Notes under the pieces: model-generated
Databases searched by the model: none
What the model was told of the DNA's origin: nothing
The model's input: the letters and a program-made list of their open reading frames with translations, nothing else
Shown: piece after piece, positions 27,050 through 35,509 of the stretch
Position numbering within the stretch: position 1 is the stretch's first letter
Layout of the letters: the number at the start of each line of letters is the position of its first letter
Position numbers and translations under genes: made by a program
Assembly: GCF_014385165.1 (NCBI RefSeq)
Contig: NZ_JACRTF010000001.1
Span: 3,844,001 to 3,908,000 of the forward strand
Origin: Jilunia laotingensis
Lineage (GTDB): Bacteria > Bacteroidota > Bacteroidia > Bacteroidales > Bacteroidaceae
Length of the DNA: 64,000 bases
Direction of reading: 5' to 3'

Positions 27050-27913
27050 CTATGTTTTCATTATTTTTTGTATGCCCATTACCAACCATACAGATAAAAC
27101 AAAAGGTGCAGTTAGAGTGATGATTCCCAAATATATTCCTAAAATCTGTAATATAACAGATAGCAATACGGCACATGATGCCCACACACAACCTTTCCAT
27201 GTCTTGTCTCCCAAAGCTATGGCACATAAAACGCCATTATAGCCCATCAATCCTATGTTTAAAGATTCGGAGTCCACTCCCAGTAATACAGCAAGTAGAA
27301 TAGGAAGAAGCGCTCCTAATATGGTATAGATTGCCGCGTTCCGAGAATTGACAAATATACCCATAAGAAAAAAGAGTCCAGTTATGATATTTCCTTGAAA
27401 CATGACTTGTCCTATGCCGGTGCTGAAAGCTTGAAAAAAATGGATATTCTGACAGGTAAGCACTTTTGTCTTGGAAACAAACAGCATGTCAGGAGCAAAC
27501 AGGGTACAGAACCCCAATAATACCCATACGACAAGAATAAAGGGGGCGGTAAATCCGGGAAGTGACTGCAGCACGTTGAAGAGCCGTGCAATCCAAGTGG
27601 AAATACATGATGCAATCACCATCAATATCAAAGCACTTATGGTCAAATGCATAAAGACTCCGACAGCTATCCCGACCAATGTGCCGTTAAAACCGTATAA
27701 TCCGTTTTTTATTTCATCTCGTCCATATCCGGACAAACAGGCTGTCAGCGTACTTATTATATTTCCACTTATGGCTAATACCCCCATTTGCCATGAATTC
27801 AAAAATATTCCGACTAGCATTAATAAACCGGACAGAGCGTTATTTTGGAACATTACCTGTCCTATTCCACGTCCTAAAATGAGTAATGAACTATATATAG
27901 ATGTTGCTTTCAT
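27050..27913 (-). CDS. Urea transporter (UT family)
   Basis: 287 aa from ATG at 27913 (MKATSIYSS). It has the two-fold internal repeat of UT channels: GRGIGQVMFQNNALSGLLM near the start and STGIGQVMFQGNIITGLFF after residue 150, each followed by a hydrophobic block and the NGxLxG motif (LYGFNGTLVGIA, LMGYNGVLCAIA), with the LPGFTAPF selectivity segment. It should conduct urea across the inner membrane. No urease gene is in view. A -7-like TATCTTTG at 28079-28072 lies upstream, giving a leader of about 150 nt. Confidence 0.9.
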   Translation of the reverse strand: MKATSIYSSLLILGRGIGQVMFQNNALSGLLMLVGIFLNSWQMGVLAISGNIISTLTACLSGYGRDEIKNGLYGFNGTLVGIAVGVFMHLTISALILMVIASCISTWIARLFNVLQSLPGFTAPFILVVWVLLGFCTLFAPDMLFVSKTKVLTCQNIHFFQAFSTGIGQVMFQGNIITGLFFLMGIFVNSRNAAIYTILGALLPILLAVLLGVDSESLNIGLMGYNGVLCAIALGDKTWKGCVWASCAVLLSVILQILGIYLGIITLTAPFVLSVWLVMGIQKIMKT

Positions 27914-28186
27914 AAATTGCAAATTTAAAAAACGAGACAAAAATAAGAAAATCCGGTTTGTCTTTAGAGAAAACGACAGTTAATATATGTAAAGAAAATA
28001 GACAGAAAAGAGAATGCAAATACTAATTCTTCATAACCTTGGTATATATTCCTTTGGCCGATATATTGATACAAAGATAGGAAAAGCGGAGAAAAAGTAA
28101 TATAAATATAATATTACATATTTACATTGATCCGTTTTTACATTGATCCCCTATATACAAGCAATTTGTGGTATTTCATAAAATAA

Positions 28187-28225
28187 AAAGCCGTAAATAT
28201 CTTATTTCAAAGATTTTACGGCTTT
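28187..28225 (-). terminator. Hairpin terminator left behind next to attL
   Basis: AAAGCCGTAAA (28187-28197) with TTTACGGCTTT (28215-28225); on the minus strand the stem is followed by a T-rich tail (CTTTTTATTTT). It ends 5 nt from attL, so before integration it would have sat directly after the tRNA-Arg gene and served as its terminator. Confidence 0.65.
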
Positions 28226-28230
28226 CAGTT

Positions 28231-28250
28231 GTGATTCCGGAGCGATTCGA
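28231..28250 (+). repeat. attL, 20-bp core
   Basis: Exact copy of the last 19 bases of tRNA-Arg plus one flanking base; identity with 55721-55740 begins and ends sharply (T versus A on the left, T versus A on the right). Integrase starts 156 bp to the right. Confidence 0.92.
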
Positions 28251-28340
28251 TTTTTGAAATATGAAAAAATAATATTCTAACTAATACAACTGATAATCAG
28301 TATGAAATAATAAATTAGTGTTGCATATTATTTTATTTAG

Positions 28341-28388
28341 TTGTGCAATATTGCAGATATGTTGTGCAATATTAGTATATTTGCACAA
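28341..28388. promoter_or_regulatory. Integrase arm-type sites overlapping the int promoter
   Basis: TTGTGCAATATT occurs twice as direct repeats (28341-28352 and 28362-28373), with an inverted TTGCACAA at 28381-28388. TATATTTG (28376-28383), a -7 box, sits between them, so the same protein bound here could repress int. The core octamer reappears at the right end of the element. Confidence 0.65.
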
Positions 28389-28405
28389 CCGATAATTGCA
28401 AATAT

Positions 28406-29797
28406 ATGACCACTGTAAAAGCCTTTATTAGAACTGGAAAAAAAGACAAAGAAGTAAACGTAAGATTCCGTTTGTCCGATGGGCGCAATGTACAATTGTT
28501 CCATAAATCCGAAATAATGGTATTACCAAATATTTGGGACGCAAAGAACGAACAATACAAAGCAAAAAGTGTCATTAAATTAGAGGAAAGAACTCAATTC
28601 AATGCTTCCATCAATGAAAGAAAGAATCTTGTCCTGTCACTATATGGAGGAAATAAAGAATTAACAAGTGAGAAGTTAGAGGAACTAATTGATAAACATC
28701 TCCATCCAGGAAAGTATAATATCACGCACGAAAAAGAATCACTATGCGAAATGTTTCAGCGTTATGTTAATGGTTGGTTAGATACTGGCGTTATAGGTGC
28801 TGGCAGAAAGAAGCACTATGATGTAGTTATCCGGGAACTAACACGATTCTTTATCATTAATGGCATTGATGGTTGTTCAGTGGAAGATTTTAATAAAGAT
28901 ACTATTCTTAAATTTCGTGAGTTCCTGCGCACTGAATATAAATTAGTGGATAAATATCCGGGATTATATGTGGACATGAACAGCAGAAATAGACCATCAA
29001 AAGAGAGAAGTCAAAATACAATAGCTGAAAAACTCCTATTGCTTCAAGCATTCATGGTAGAGCTTGAGAGTAATGATATTATCCCTGTGTCTCCATTTCG
29101 CAAAATTGGAAAGGAGAAAGAGGCCATAATGAAGCAGCAATACGATGAACCGATTTTCCTGACTAAGGCAGAATTTAATTCAGTCTTGACTAAAGATTGT
29201 CCGGAATCATTGCAACGAGTAAAAGACTTATTTATAGTGCAATGCTGTTTCGGATGTCGTGTTGGAGACTTTAGACGGTTTACTTTTGATAATATTGGCA
29301 TTGAAGAAGGAATACCTTACATTCATTACTTACCTCAGAAAACGCACAAGGATGGACTTATACGCACTGAGATAAAGACTCCTATTATTCGCATTGCTTA
29401 TGATATTATTATGAAGTATAAAGGTGAACCGTCAAACAGTGCTTTATTACCCTATTATCCTGATGGCAATGGTGAGACTGGGTACAATTATCAGATAAAA
29501 AAACTACTTGAATACTGTGAGATAAGCCGGAAAGTAGCAATGTTTAGTACGGTATTGGGAACTAACGAATATAAATTTATCTATGAAGTCGCAAGCAGCA
29601 AACTCGCTCGCAAAACTCATGTCGATTTGATGAACAAGGTGCAAGTTAATAAATATGCTGCTGGGCTTCATGCTAAAAATAGCGGTGCAGTAGATAGATA
29701 TACCAATATGGGAATAAAAGAACGCTTTATACTTATGTGTGCAGCATTTGGATGTGAAGAATATAAAGTAAATCCAGAACTGACCGTAGAGAGATAG
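28406..29797 (+). CDS. Tyrosine-type integrase/recombinase
   Basis: 463 aa. An N-terminal arm-binding domain (AFIRTGKKDKEVNVRFRLSDG) is followed by a SAM-like core-binding domain (SLCEMFQRYVNGW) and the catalytic domain. Residues seen: Arg285 (CCFGCRVGDFRR), Lys399-x-x-Arg402 (SSKLARKT, where most family members have H-x-x-R), His422 (GLHAKNSG) and nucleophile Tyr432 (DRYTNM). It carries the element in and out of tRNA-Arg. It lies 156 bp from attL with its promoter among the arm-type repeats. Confidence 0.93.
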   Translation: MTTVKAFIRTGKKDKEVNVRFRLSDGRNVQLFHKSEIMVLPNIWDAKNEQYKAKSVIKLEERTQFNASINERKNLVLSLYGGNKELTSEKLEELIDKHLHPGKYNITHEKESLCEMFQRYVNGWLDTGVIGAGRKKHYDVVIRELTRFFIINGIDGCSVEDFNKDTILKFREFLRTEYKLVDKYPGLYVDMNSRNRPSKERSQNTIAEKLLLLQAFMVELESNDIIPVSPFRKIGKEKEAIMKQQYDEPIFLTKAEFNSVLTKDCPESLQRVKDLFIVQCCFGCRVGDFRRFTFDNIGIEEGIPYIHYLPQKTHKDGLIRTEIKTPIIRIAYDIIMKYKGEPSNSALLPYYPDGNGETGYNYQIKKLLEYCEISRKVAMFSTVLGTNEYKFIYEVASSKLARKTHVDLMNKVQVNKYAAGLHAKNSGAVDRYTNMGIKERFILMCAAFGCEEYKVNPELTVER

Positions 29798-29839
29798 ATG
29801 ATGATATTAAAAAGGAACTTGTAAATATGATAGAATGAT

Positions 29840-30313
29840 ATGGAGGTAGATTTGTTTTATTGTAGGCATTTGTTGCAAAGAGAGAGAGAAAAACCATTGC
29901 ATGATATACGCTCATATTTCAACTTAATAACATCAGGGACTACATTCAGCTTTGCAAGACTATCAAACAACGATAAAACAGCGGTTTTATTGAACGAATT
30001 AAAGAAATACGGTTTCGTTGCCAATGATACCAACTTAGCATATTTTAGAGTTCTATTCGGTATACCTCTATACAAAGAAGATGTGCCATATAAACCTATA
30101 ATGTGGAAGAAGAACGGACAGCTATTAAGATACTTCATACAATATCTATTTTCAAGCGAAATGATGTGGTTTTACGCTAAAATATTAGTTCCATTGATGT
30201 TCGTAAATAAGCGTTATACTCCCATAAATTTAGCCCAATCGGATATAAAACGACTGGAAAACAGTTCAGATTATTTCACGTTAAAAGCTATATTAGAAAA
30301 ATTTAACACATAG
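29840..30313 (+). CDS. Hypothetical protein next to the integrase
   Basis: 157 aa, no recognised family. The N-terminal half is charged and helical (HLLQREREKPLHDIRSYF); residues 105-130 (YFIQYLFSSEMMWFYAKILVPLMF) are aromatic and mildly hydrophobic, but it does not look like a clean membrane span. It starts 42 nt after integrase and its stop (TAG at 30311-30313) is one base from the giant inverted repeat. Position suggests an excision or maintenance accessory role; this is only inferred from context. Confidence 0.65.
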   Translation: MEVDLFYCRHLLQREREKPLHDIRSYFNLITSGTTFSFARLSNNDKTAVLLNELKKYGFVANDTNLAYFRVLFGIPLYKEDVPYKPIMWKKNGQLLRYFIQYLFSSEMMWFYAKILVPLMFVNKRYTPINLAQSDIKRLENSSDYFTLKAILEKFNT

Positions 30314-30314
30314 A

Positions 30315-30389
30315 TGCGTGTCCAAATCTGCAAATATATTTGTGAAAGCACCACAAAAGTACAAATATATTTGCAGATTTGGACACGCA
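30315..30389. repeat. 29-bp perfect inverted repeat with nested palindromes
   Basis: The arms 30315-30343 and 30361-30389 are exact reverse complements, separated by 17 nt. Each arm also contains the self-complementary 12-mer CAAATATATTTG. No T-run follows on either strand, so it is not an ordinary terminator. Confidence 0.9.
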
Positions 30390-30407
30390 AAACAGTGTTG
30401 CGATACG

Positions 30408-30438
30408 TTGCACATAAAACACATACGTCATAACTTTG
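30408..30438 (+). promoter_or_regulatory. Promoter of the HTH/replication operon
   Basis: TTG at 30408-30410, 20 nt, TAACTTTG at 30431-30438. Transcription would start near 30445 and read the genes from 30505 onward. Confidence 0.65.
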
Positions 30439-30504
30439 CTTTCGTCAAACAACCAATAGCAGTAGCTACCTATTGGAGAAAGGCAGATCATAAAAGCAAA
30501 AGTT

Positions 30505-30798
30505 ATGAGTATTCAAGAAATTATCCAAAGCGGTGCAAATGTATCAATAACGATTGGTACAAATGACCTGATGCAATTCGCAAATCATCTGATACGTTCT
30601 ACTAAAGAAGAATTAGAAAGCACTATTCTTGCCAAGAAGAAAGAAACCTATGTCACTCCAGATGAAGCGAGCAAACAATTACATGTTGACCGATCAACTC
30701 TCTGGAGGTGGTCAAAGACTGGCTATCTGATTCCAGTAGAGGTTGGAGGCAAAAGACTGTATAAACAGTCTGAAATTGACATTATCCTCAACAAATAA
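30505..30798 (+). CDS. Helix-turn-helix protein, excisionase-like
   Basis: 97 aa. The C-terminal half is an HTH_17/MerR-like DNA-binding domain: YVTPDEASKQLHVDRSTLWRWSKTGYLIPVEV then GGKRLYKQSEID, as in excisionases and recombination directionality factors of Bacteroidetes elements. The N-terminal half is a helical segment of unknown use. It is first in the operon after the promoter at 30408. It may control excision, replication or both. Confidence 0.82.
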   Translation: MSIQEIIQSGANVSITIGTNDLMQFANHLIRSTKEELESTILAKKKETYVTPDEASKQLHVDRSTLWRWSKTGYLIPVEVGGKRLYKQSEIDIILNK

Positions 30799-30813
30799 GA
30801 AAGGAGTTGCCCT

Positions 30814-31086
30814 ATGAAAAACCAACAGAACAACTCCAAATATCTTGGGCACGATTATACGAACAAAAGTACTGATTCCGCACGACTTATCCAATCAGTC
30901 AGAAAATTATTTTCATCCGGTGGCAAGTTTACCGCTAAAGAACTCAATTCTTTGGCAGGGACGAATGATGCCCGAAAACATATCTCCGTCCTTCGGAACA
31001 AAGAAGGTTGGCAAATAGAGGATTGCCGTTTATCCAACGGATGCAAACCGTACTGGTTAGCAGGGAAAGGAGGCAATAATGAGTGA
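30814..31086 (+). CDS. Small winged-helix-like phage protein
   Basis: 90 aa. The centre SSGGKFTAKELNSLAGTNDARKHISVLRNKEGW is a winged helix-turn-helix as seen in Bacteroidetes phage proteins; the end (NGCKPYWLAGKG) forms the wing. It follows the excisionase-like gene by 15 nt and overlaps the DUF6291 start by 8 nt, so it belongs to the replication operon and may help open the origin or regulate transcription. Confidence 0.75.
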   Translation: MKNQQNNSKYLGHDYTNKSTDSARLIQSVRKLFSSGGKFTAKELNSLAGTNDARKHISVLRNKEGWQIEDCRLSNGCKPYWLAGKGGNNE

Positions 31087-31672
31087 GAATAAACAAAGAG
31101 ATACATTCATCTTTTATCGTTCATTCAAAGAAAGTATGAATGACCTTTCCGATGCCGATAAGCTTATAATGTATGAAGCTATTTCAGATTATAGCCTCGA
31201 CATGAAAGAACCGGAACTTACGGGATTTCCCAAAGCTCTTTTTTCTCTTATACGTCCAGTCCTTGACGCTAATACTAAACGGTGGCAAAACGGTTGTAAA
31301 GGTGGAGCTTCGTCTGAAAGTCTAAAAGGCAATCAGAATGCAAGAAAACGAACCAAAAACGAACCGGATTCAAACCAAAAACGAACCAAAAACAAAGCTA
31401 ATAAGGATAAGGATGTAGATAAGGATAAGAATATAGATAAAGAGAAAATAGTAAAAGAGAAAAATATTTCTCTTTCCGACCGAACCGAAAAGTTCAAAGA
31501 GGAATTAACTCCTTTTGTAGAGAAGTACGGTAAAGATATGATTTTTGCTTTCTTCGATTATTGGAGTGAACCTGATAAGACCAAAACAAAGATGCGTTGT
31601 GAACTTCAAAAAACATGGTCTACTGCTGGAAGGTTAAGAACATGGGAAAGGAGGTTAAGTGAAAAACGCTAA
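31079..31672 (+). CDS. DUF6291 family protein (replication-initiation-like)
   Basis: 197 aa. The N-terminus (DTFIFYRSFKESMNDLSDADKL then YSLDMKEPELTG) is typical for DUF6291. A lysine/aspartate-rich low-complexity linker (KANKDKDVDKDKNIDKEK) is encoded by a run of GATAAG-like repeats at 31395-31450, and a C-terminal region (FFDYWSEPDKTKTKMRCELQKTW) matches the tail found in phage replication proteins. In phages such proteins stand before DnaB-like helicases, as here (14-nt overlap), and probably load it. Confidence 0.82.
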   Translation: MSENKQRDTFIFYRSFKESMNDLSDADKLIMYEAISDYSLDMKEPELTGFPKALFSLIRPVLDANTKRWQNGCKGGASSESLKGNQNARKRTKNEPDSNQKRTKNKANKDKDVDKDKNIDKEKIVKEKNISLSDRTEKFKEELTPFVEKYGKDMIFAFFDYWSEPDKTKTKMRCELQKTWSTAGRLRTWERRLSEKR

Positions 31673-33011
31673 TTACTACCTATATGACAAAGAGTGTGAG
31701 TTATGTGTTCTTGGTACTCTATTGTCAGAACGTAATGCTATTCACCAAGTAAGGGAGTTATTAAACCCTAAATGCTTCTATGTTGATTTTCATAGTGAAG
31801 TATATTGCGCCATCCTTGCGATGACTGACCGTGGCGACCGTGCCGACATAGTGAATATCATGCCAGAACTAAAGAAACGGAATATAAAGTTTAAACCGTA
31901 TGACATAGCCTTCATCGCACAGAATCACACGTTTGACCTTGTACAGTACGCTTGTAGGCTAAATGAGCTAGAGAAACGTAGAAGTATCTATGATATGGGG
32001 CAATATCTTGTAACCAATGGCAGCAATGAATCAGAAGACATAGAGGATGTTATTCAATCTGCCAATGATAAACTATCTTCCATATTTGGAAGCTTGGATA
32101 ACCATGTCAAGATGGCCGGTGATTACATGAGCGAAGTTTACCAACGGGTAAATGACAACCTAAACAGTATCAGCATACCCGGAACACCTACGGGATTCCA
32201 CGAAATTGATGACAAAGGAGGATTCCAACCTACCAATCTGATCGTCTGTGCTGCTGAATCTTCTCAGGGAAAGACTGCGTTTGCCAATGCCATTGCCTTA
32301 ACCGCTGCCAAGTCAGGGACTAAAATAGCTTTCTACTCAATGGAAATGAGCGGTGCGCAACTCATGACACGACTTGCTGCAATTGAATCCGGCATTCCTG
32401 TTTCAACACTCACAAACGAGAAGTTGACGAATGAACAAATACGGAGTTTTGATAGATCGGTAGCATCTTTATCCAAGTTAGGCATTTACTTCGATGATCG
32501 AAGTACTTCCAATATAGAGACTATTCTAGCTTCTATCCGGTCGATAGTGATTAAATATCATGTTCAGGGAGTAGTCATAGATTATCTGCAAATACTCACT
32601 ATTAACAAGAAAGGTTCCAATGTGGAGGAGGCTATAGCAGAAGCCGCCAGACGATTGAAGAATATAGCCAAAGAGCTTAACATCTGGGTGCTGGCTTTAT
32701 CGCAGCTTTCACGTGATAATCAGAATCCACTCCCGAGTGTCAACAGATTACGAGGATCAGGACAGATAAACGAAGCTGCCGACATAACAATACTGCTATA
32801 TCGCCCGGAAGTTTATAACAAGCGTTATCCTGAACCGTTTCAGTCAACTAATCCGAATGGAACTGCTATGATTGATATTGCAAAGGGGCGTAATGTAGGA
32901 GTATTTAAGTTCATTGTTGGTTTCAATGCTGCAACCACTCATTTCTACGAGTTAAATGAAAGACCGATTTTGCCATTTACCGAAAACAAATCAGATGATA
33001 ACCCTTTTTAA
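31659..33011 (+). CDS. Replicative DNA helicase, DnaB-like
   Basis: 450 aa with a GTG start at 31659 chosen because of the strong ribosome site GGAGG just upstream. An N-terminal DnaB domain (DKECELCVLGTLLSERNA) precedes the RecA-like motor: Walker A AAESSQGKTAFANAIA, Walker B VQGVVIDYLQIL, and the QLSRDNQNP and GSGQINEAADITILL motifs. It unwinds DNA at the element's replication fork. The presence of an own helicase suggests that the element replicates autonomously at some stage. Confidence 0.92.
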   Translation: MKNANYYLYDKECELCVLGTLLSERNAIHQVRELLNPKCFYVDFHSEVYCAILAMTDRGDRADIVNIMPELKKRNIKFKPYDIAFIAQNHTFDLVQYACRLNELEKRRSIYDMGQYLVTNGSNESEDIEDVIQSANDKLSSIFGSLDNHVKMAGDYMSEVYQRVNDNLNSISIPGTPTGFHEIDDKGGFQPTNLIVCAAESSQGKTAFANAIALTAAKSGTKIAFYSMEMSGAQLMTRLAAIESGIPVSTLTNEKLTNEQIRSFDRSVASLSKLGIYFDDRSTSNIETILASIRSIVIKYHVQGVVIDYLQILTINKKGSNVEEAIAEAARRLKNIAKELNIWVLALSQLSRDNQNPLPSVNRLRGSGQINEAADITILLYRPEVYNKRYPEPFQSTNPNGTAMIDIAKGRNVGVFKFIVGFNAATTHFYELNERPILPFTENKSDDNPF

Positions 33012-33014
33012 ATT

Positions 33015-34235
33015 ATGAAACTAAGAGAATATCAAAATAATATAGCCATACAAGCGGTATATAAACTGGCCGCTTTTGGTTGCTGCTATCTATCAATGGA
33101 ATGCCGGACGGGCAAAAGTCTCACTGCATTATCCGCTGCGGATAACTTCGATGCGGAAAGTGTATTATTCATTACCAAGTTGAAAGCGATACCAAGTGTT
33201 AAAGCCGACTATGAAGCGTTGAAGCCGTCTTTTAAACTGGAAGTGATTAACTATGAAAGTTGTCATAAAGCAAAAGGAAAGTACGATCTTGTGATTATTG
33301 ATGAAGCTCACTCACTTGGTGCTTATCCTAAACCAAGTAAACGAGCTAATGAAATAAAAGCCATTTGCGAAGGGTTGCCGGTACTGTATTTGTCCGGCAC
33401 ACCATCACCGGAAAGTTACAGCCAATTATATCATCAATTCTGGGTATGTTCATCCTCTCCGTGGAAAGAGTACAAGACTTTCTACAAGTGGGCAAAGGTT
33501 TATGTGAACGTGAAGCAGAAGAAAGTGAACGGTTATTTCATCAACGACTACAGCCATGCGGACAAAGCGAAGATAGATCGGGACACAAAAGACTTGTTCA
33601 TCAGCTACTCACAGGAACAAGCCGGATTTGAGGTGAACATAAACGAGCATATACTATCAGTACCAATGAATGAATGTACCGGGAAGTATATTTCTTCTTT
33701 GCGAGACAACTTGATGGTAGAAATAGATGGCAATGCCATTTTAGGCGACACTCCGGCTAAGTTACTCACCAAACTACATCAGTTATCATCCGGTACGGTA
33801 ATTGCTGAAAACGGGCTTCATTTGACGTTTGACAAAAGCAAAGCTGAATTTGTCCGTAAGCAGTTCGCAGGGAAGAAGGTTGCACTTTTCTATGTGTACC
33901 AATCGGAAGCGGAGTTATTGCAGTCTGTTTTCCAGAACTGGACGGATATCCCGGAAGTGTTTCAATTATCAACGGATAAGGTTTTTATCTCACAGGTTCG
34001 CCGGGCACGTGAAGGAGTTCGACTTGATACAGCCGATGCGCTTATATTCTTCAACATGGAGTTCAGTTTCCTGTCATACGAGCAGGGACGAAACAGGCTT
34101 GTATCGAAAGAACGTACTGCACCGGCAGAGGTTTACTTCCTTTGCTCTGACTGTGGCATTGAAAGCAAGATATTGGATGCGGTACACGGAAAGCAGGACT
34201 TTACCCTTTCATGGTTCAATAAGAAAGCGAGATAG
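33015..34235 (+). CDS. SF2 helicase/ATPase, DEAH type
   Basis: 406 aa. Motif I is MECRTGKSLTALSA, motif II DLVIIDEAHSLG, motif III VLYLSGTPSPESY, and a compact second domain ends with QVRRAREGVRLD and YEQGRNRLVSKER (arginine finger region). This is the short SNF2-like helicase type found in phage replication modules. It starts 3 nt after the DnaB gene and is followed at once by a VRR-NUC nuclease, an arrangement seen in many siphophages. Confidence 0.88.
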   Translation: MKLREYQNNIAIQAVYKLAAFGCCYLSMECRTGKSLTALSAADNFDAESVLFITKLKAIPSVKADYEALKPSFKLEVINYESCHKAKGKYDLVIIDEAHSLGAYPKPSKRANEIKAICEGLPVLYLSGTPSPESYSQLYHQFWVCSSSPWKEYKTFYKWAKVYVNVKQKKVNGYFINDYSHADKAKIDRDTKDLFISYSQEQAGFEVNINEHILSVPMNECTGKYISSLRDNLMVEIDGNAILGDTPAKLLTKLHQLSSGTVIAENGLHLTFDKSKAEFVRKQFAGKKVALFYVYQSEAELLQSVFQNWTDIPEVFQLSTDKVFISQVRRAREGVRLDTADALIFFNMEFSFLSYEQGRNRLVSKERTAPAEVYFLCSDCGIESKILDAVHGKQDFTLSWFNKKAR

Positions 34236-34237
34236 TC

Positions 34238-34480
34238 ATGGCAGAACTGGAAAGTAAAATACAAGCTCGTATCATAAAGCGACTGGAGGCGCAAGGCTAT
34301 TACGTAGTGAAGCTGATTCTCACGAATAAAAACGGGATTCCTGATTTATTGGTACTGAAGGATGGTAAAGCCTTTTTTGCAGAAGTGAAGCGACCGGGTG
34401 AAAAGCCTCGACCATTACAAGAATACCGAATGAATGAGTTAAGAAAGTTAGGTTTTATATGTGAAGTGTGGAAAGAATAG
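34238..34480 (+). CDS. VRR-NUC domain nuclease
   Basis: 80 aa. The whole protein is a minimal VRR-NUC fold: LESKIQARIIKRLEAQGYYVVK, then the active-site strand NGIPDLLVLKDGKAFFAEVKRPGEKPR with Asp, Glu-Val-Lys. These small phage nucleases cut branched DNA such as Holliday junctions. It begins 2 nt after the SF2 helicase stop. Confidence 0.9.
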   Translation: MAELESKIQARIIKRLEAQGYYVVKLILTNKNGIPDLLVLKDGKAFFAEVKRPGEKPRPLQEYRMNELRKLGFICEVWKE

Positions 34481-34485
34481 ATTTA

Positions 34486-34539
34486 AGCCACTTTTTCATG
34501 CGAGGTAATAAGATGCTCGTCTTTGCGGAGAAAGTGGCT
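34486..34539 (+). repeat. Hairpin between the nuclease and the next gene
   Basis: AGCCACTTT (34486-34494) and AAAGTGGCT (34531-34539), loop 36 nt. A weaker related pair (AAGCCGCTTTC and CAAAGTGG) occurs around 34875-34905. Possibly an mRNA processing signal in the operon. Confidence 0.45.
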
Positions 34540-34561
34540 AATACAAAAACATTATTTTAAT

Positions 34562-34855
34562 ATGGAAAGATTAAAGAGTATAAAGCGTCCGCCATTGAAG
34601 GACAAATTAAAAAAGTACCGTGATACCTTTGAATTAGTATCGAAAAATGAGAGTAATCGGATGTATTGCTACCGGAGAACGACACCAGAAGGAATTGTAT
34701 ATTTCGAAGTGTTCCGATCTAACTTGGATAAAGACGAGAACGGAGAAGTTTATGAATCTTATCCCAGTACTTCACAATTCGGTGACACTGCTTGGTGCAT
34801 TCGTGATAGTGAACACGCACAAAAGAAGATTCAGAAGTATATGCAAATGCCATAA
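34562..34855 (+). CDS. Hypothetical phage protein
   Basis: 97 aa from the ATG at 34562 (MERLKSIKRPPLKDKL); an upstream extension into the hairpin is unlikely. It is basic at the start, with a compact aromatic middle (YCYRRTTPEGIVYFEVFRS) and CIRDSEHAQKKIQKYM at the end. No family is recognised. Between the replication genes and the tail block, where terminase and head genes normally start, its small size makes any packaging role doubtful. Confidence 0.6.
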   Translation: MERLKSIKRPPLKDKLKKYRDTFELVSKNESNRMYCYRRTTPEGIVYFEVFRSNLDKDENGEVYESYPSTSQFGDTAWCIRDSEHAQKKIQKYMQMP

Positions 34856-35003
34856 GCAAGTAGGGCTTGTGTTTAAGCCGCTTTCTTTTCAAAGTGGAAC
34901 AATGGTATCATTTGAATAGCAAAATGGCTAAAATCACAAACAAGATAAGAATACAGCGATATTTTAGAGTAAAAACAATATTAATTTTTAAAAGAACAGA
35001 ATT

Positions 35004-35447
35004 ATGAAACAAAAAACAGTATTTGGAACAGGGAAACATCAAATTGAAGTAGGTTATGTAGACAAAAGTAGTGTTCAAGGTACGGTAGACGAACACGTGT
35101 GTCTTATGCTCTCCGAAAATGGGAGTATCCGAGTAGAAAACAACGAGGTGTTATCAATTGATATGACTAAGGAGGATACTATTGATTTCGCCATTCAACT
35201 TTTGAAAATGGCAAGTGGCCCAGTCCCGGAAGGAGGGATTACCCTTGATACCTTTAACAGCAGTTTGGAAATAACAGTTCATCATGCACAGAATCCAGAC
35301 CATACACTTACCGAAGAGGCTATTATCTGTATTGATGGAATAGATCCGGATACAGATTTTCAACATGAAGATGGTGGAACGTTGAGTGCATGTGTGGCCA
35401 GCTATTCAATCAAAGAACTGATACCAACATTAGCCAAGATTGTATAA
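35004..35447 (+). CDS. Hypothetical protein, 147 aa
   Basis: The ATG at 35004 follows an A-rich ribosome site. It is acidic and strand-rich (KHQIEVGYVDKSSVQGTV, EVLSIDMTKEDTIDFAIQLL, GTLSACVASYSIKELIPTLAKIV) with no signal peptide or known motif. It stands alone between two short gaps. Could be a tail or decoration-type structural protein, but sequence alone does not show it. Confidence 0.6.
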   Translation: MKQKTVFGTGKHQIEVGYVDKSSVQGTVDEHVCLMLSENGSIRVENNEVLSIDMTKEDTIDFAIQLLKMASGPVPEGGITLDTFNSSLEITVHHAQNPDHTLTEEAIICIDGIDPDTDFQHEDGGTLSACVASYSIKELIPTLAKIV

Positions 35448-35509
35448 CACAATTCCGGGTAGGTCTGCTTCGGATGATCTACCCGGCAATATGAAAATAA
35501 CATTTGGAT

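Noticed and set aside
27471..27983. Rightward 170-codon frame opposite the urea transporter
   Set aside because: The urea transporter on the other strand has clear family motifs; this one has none.
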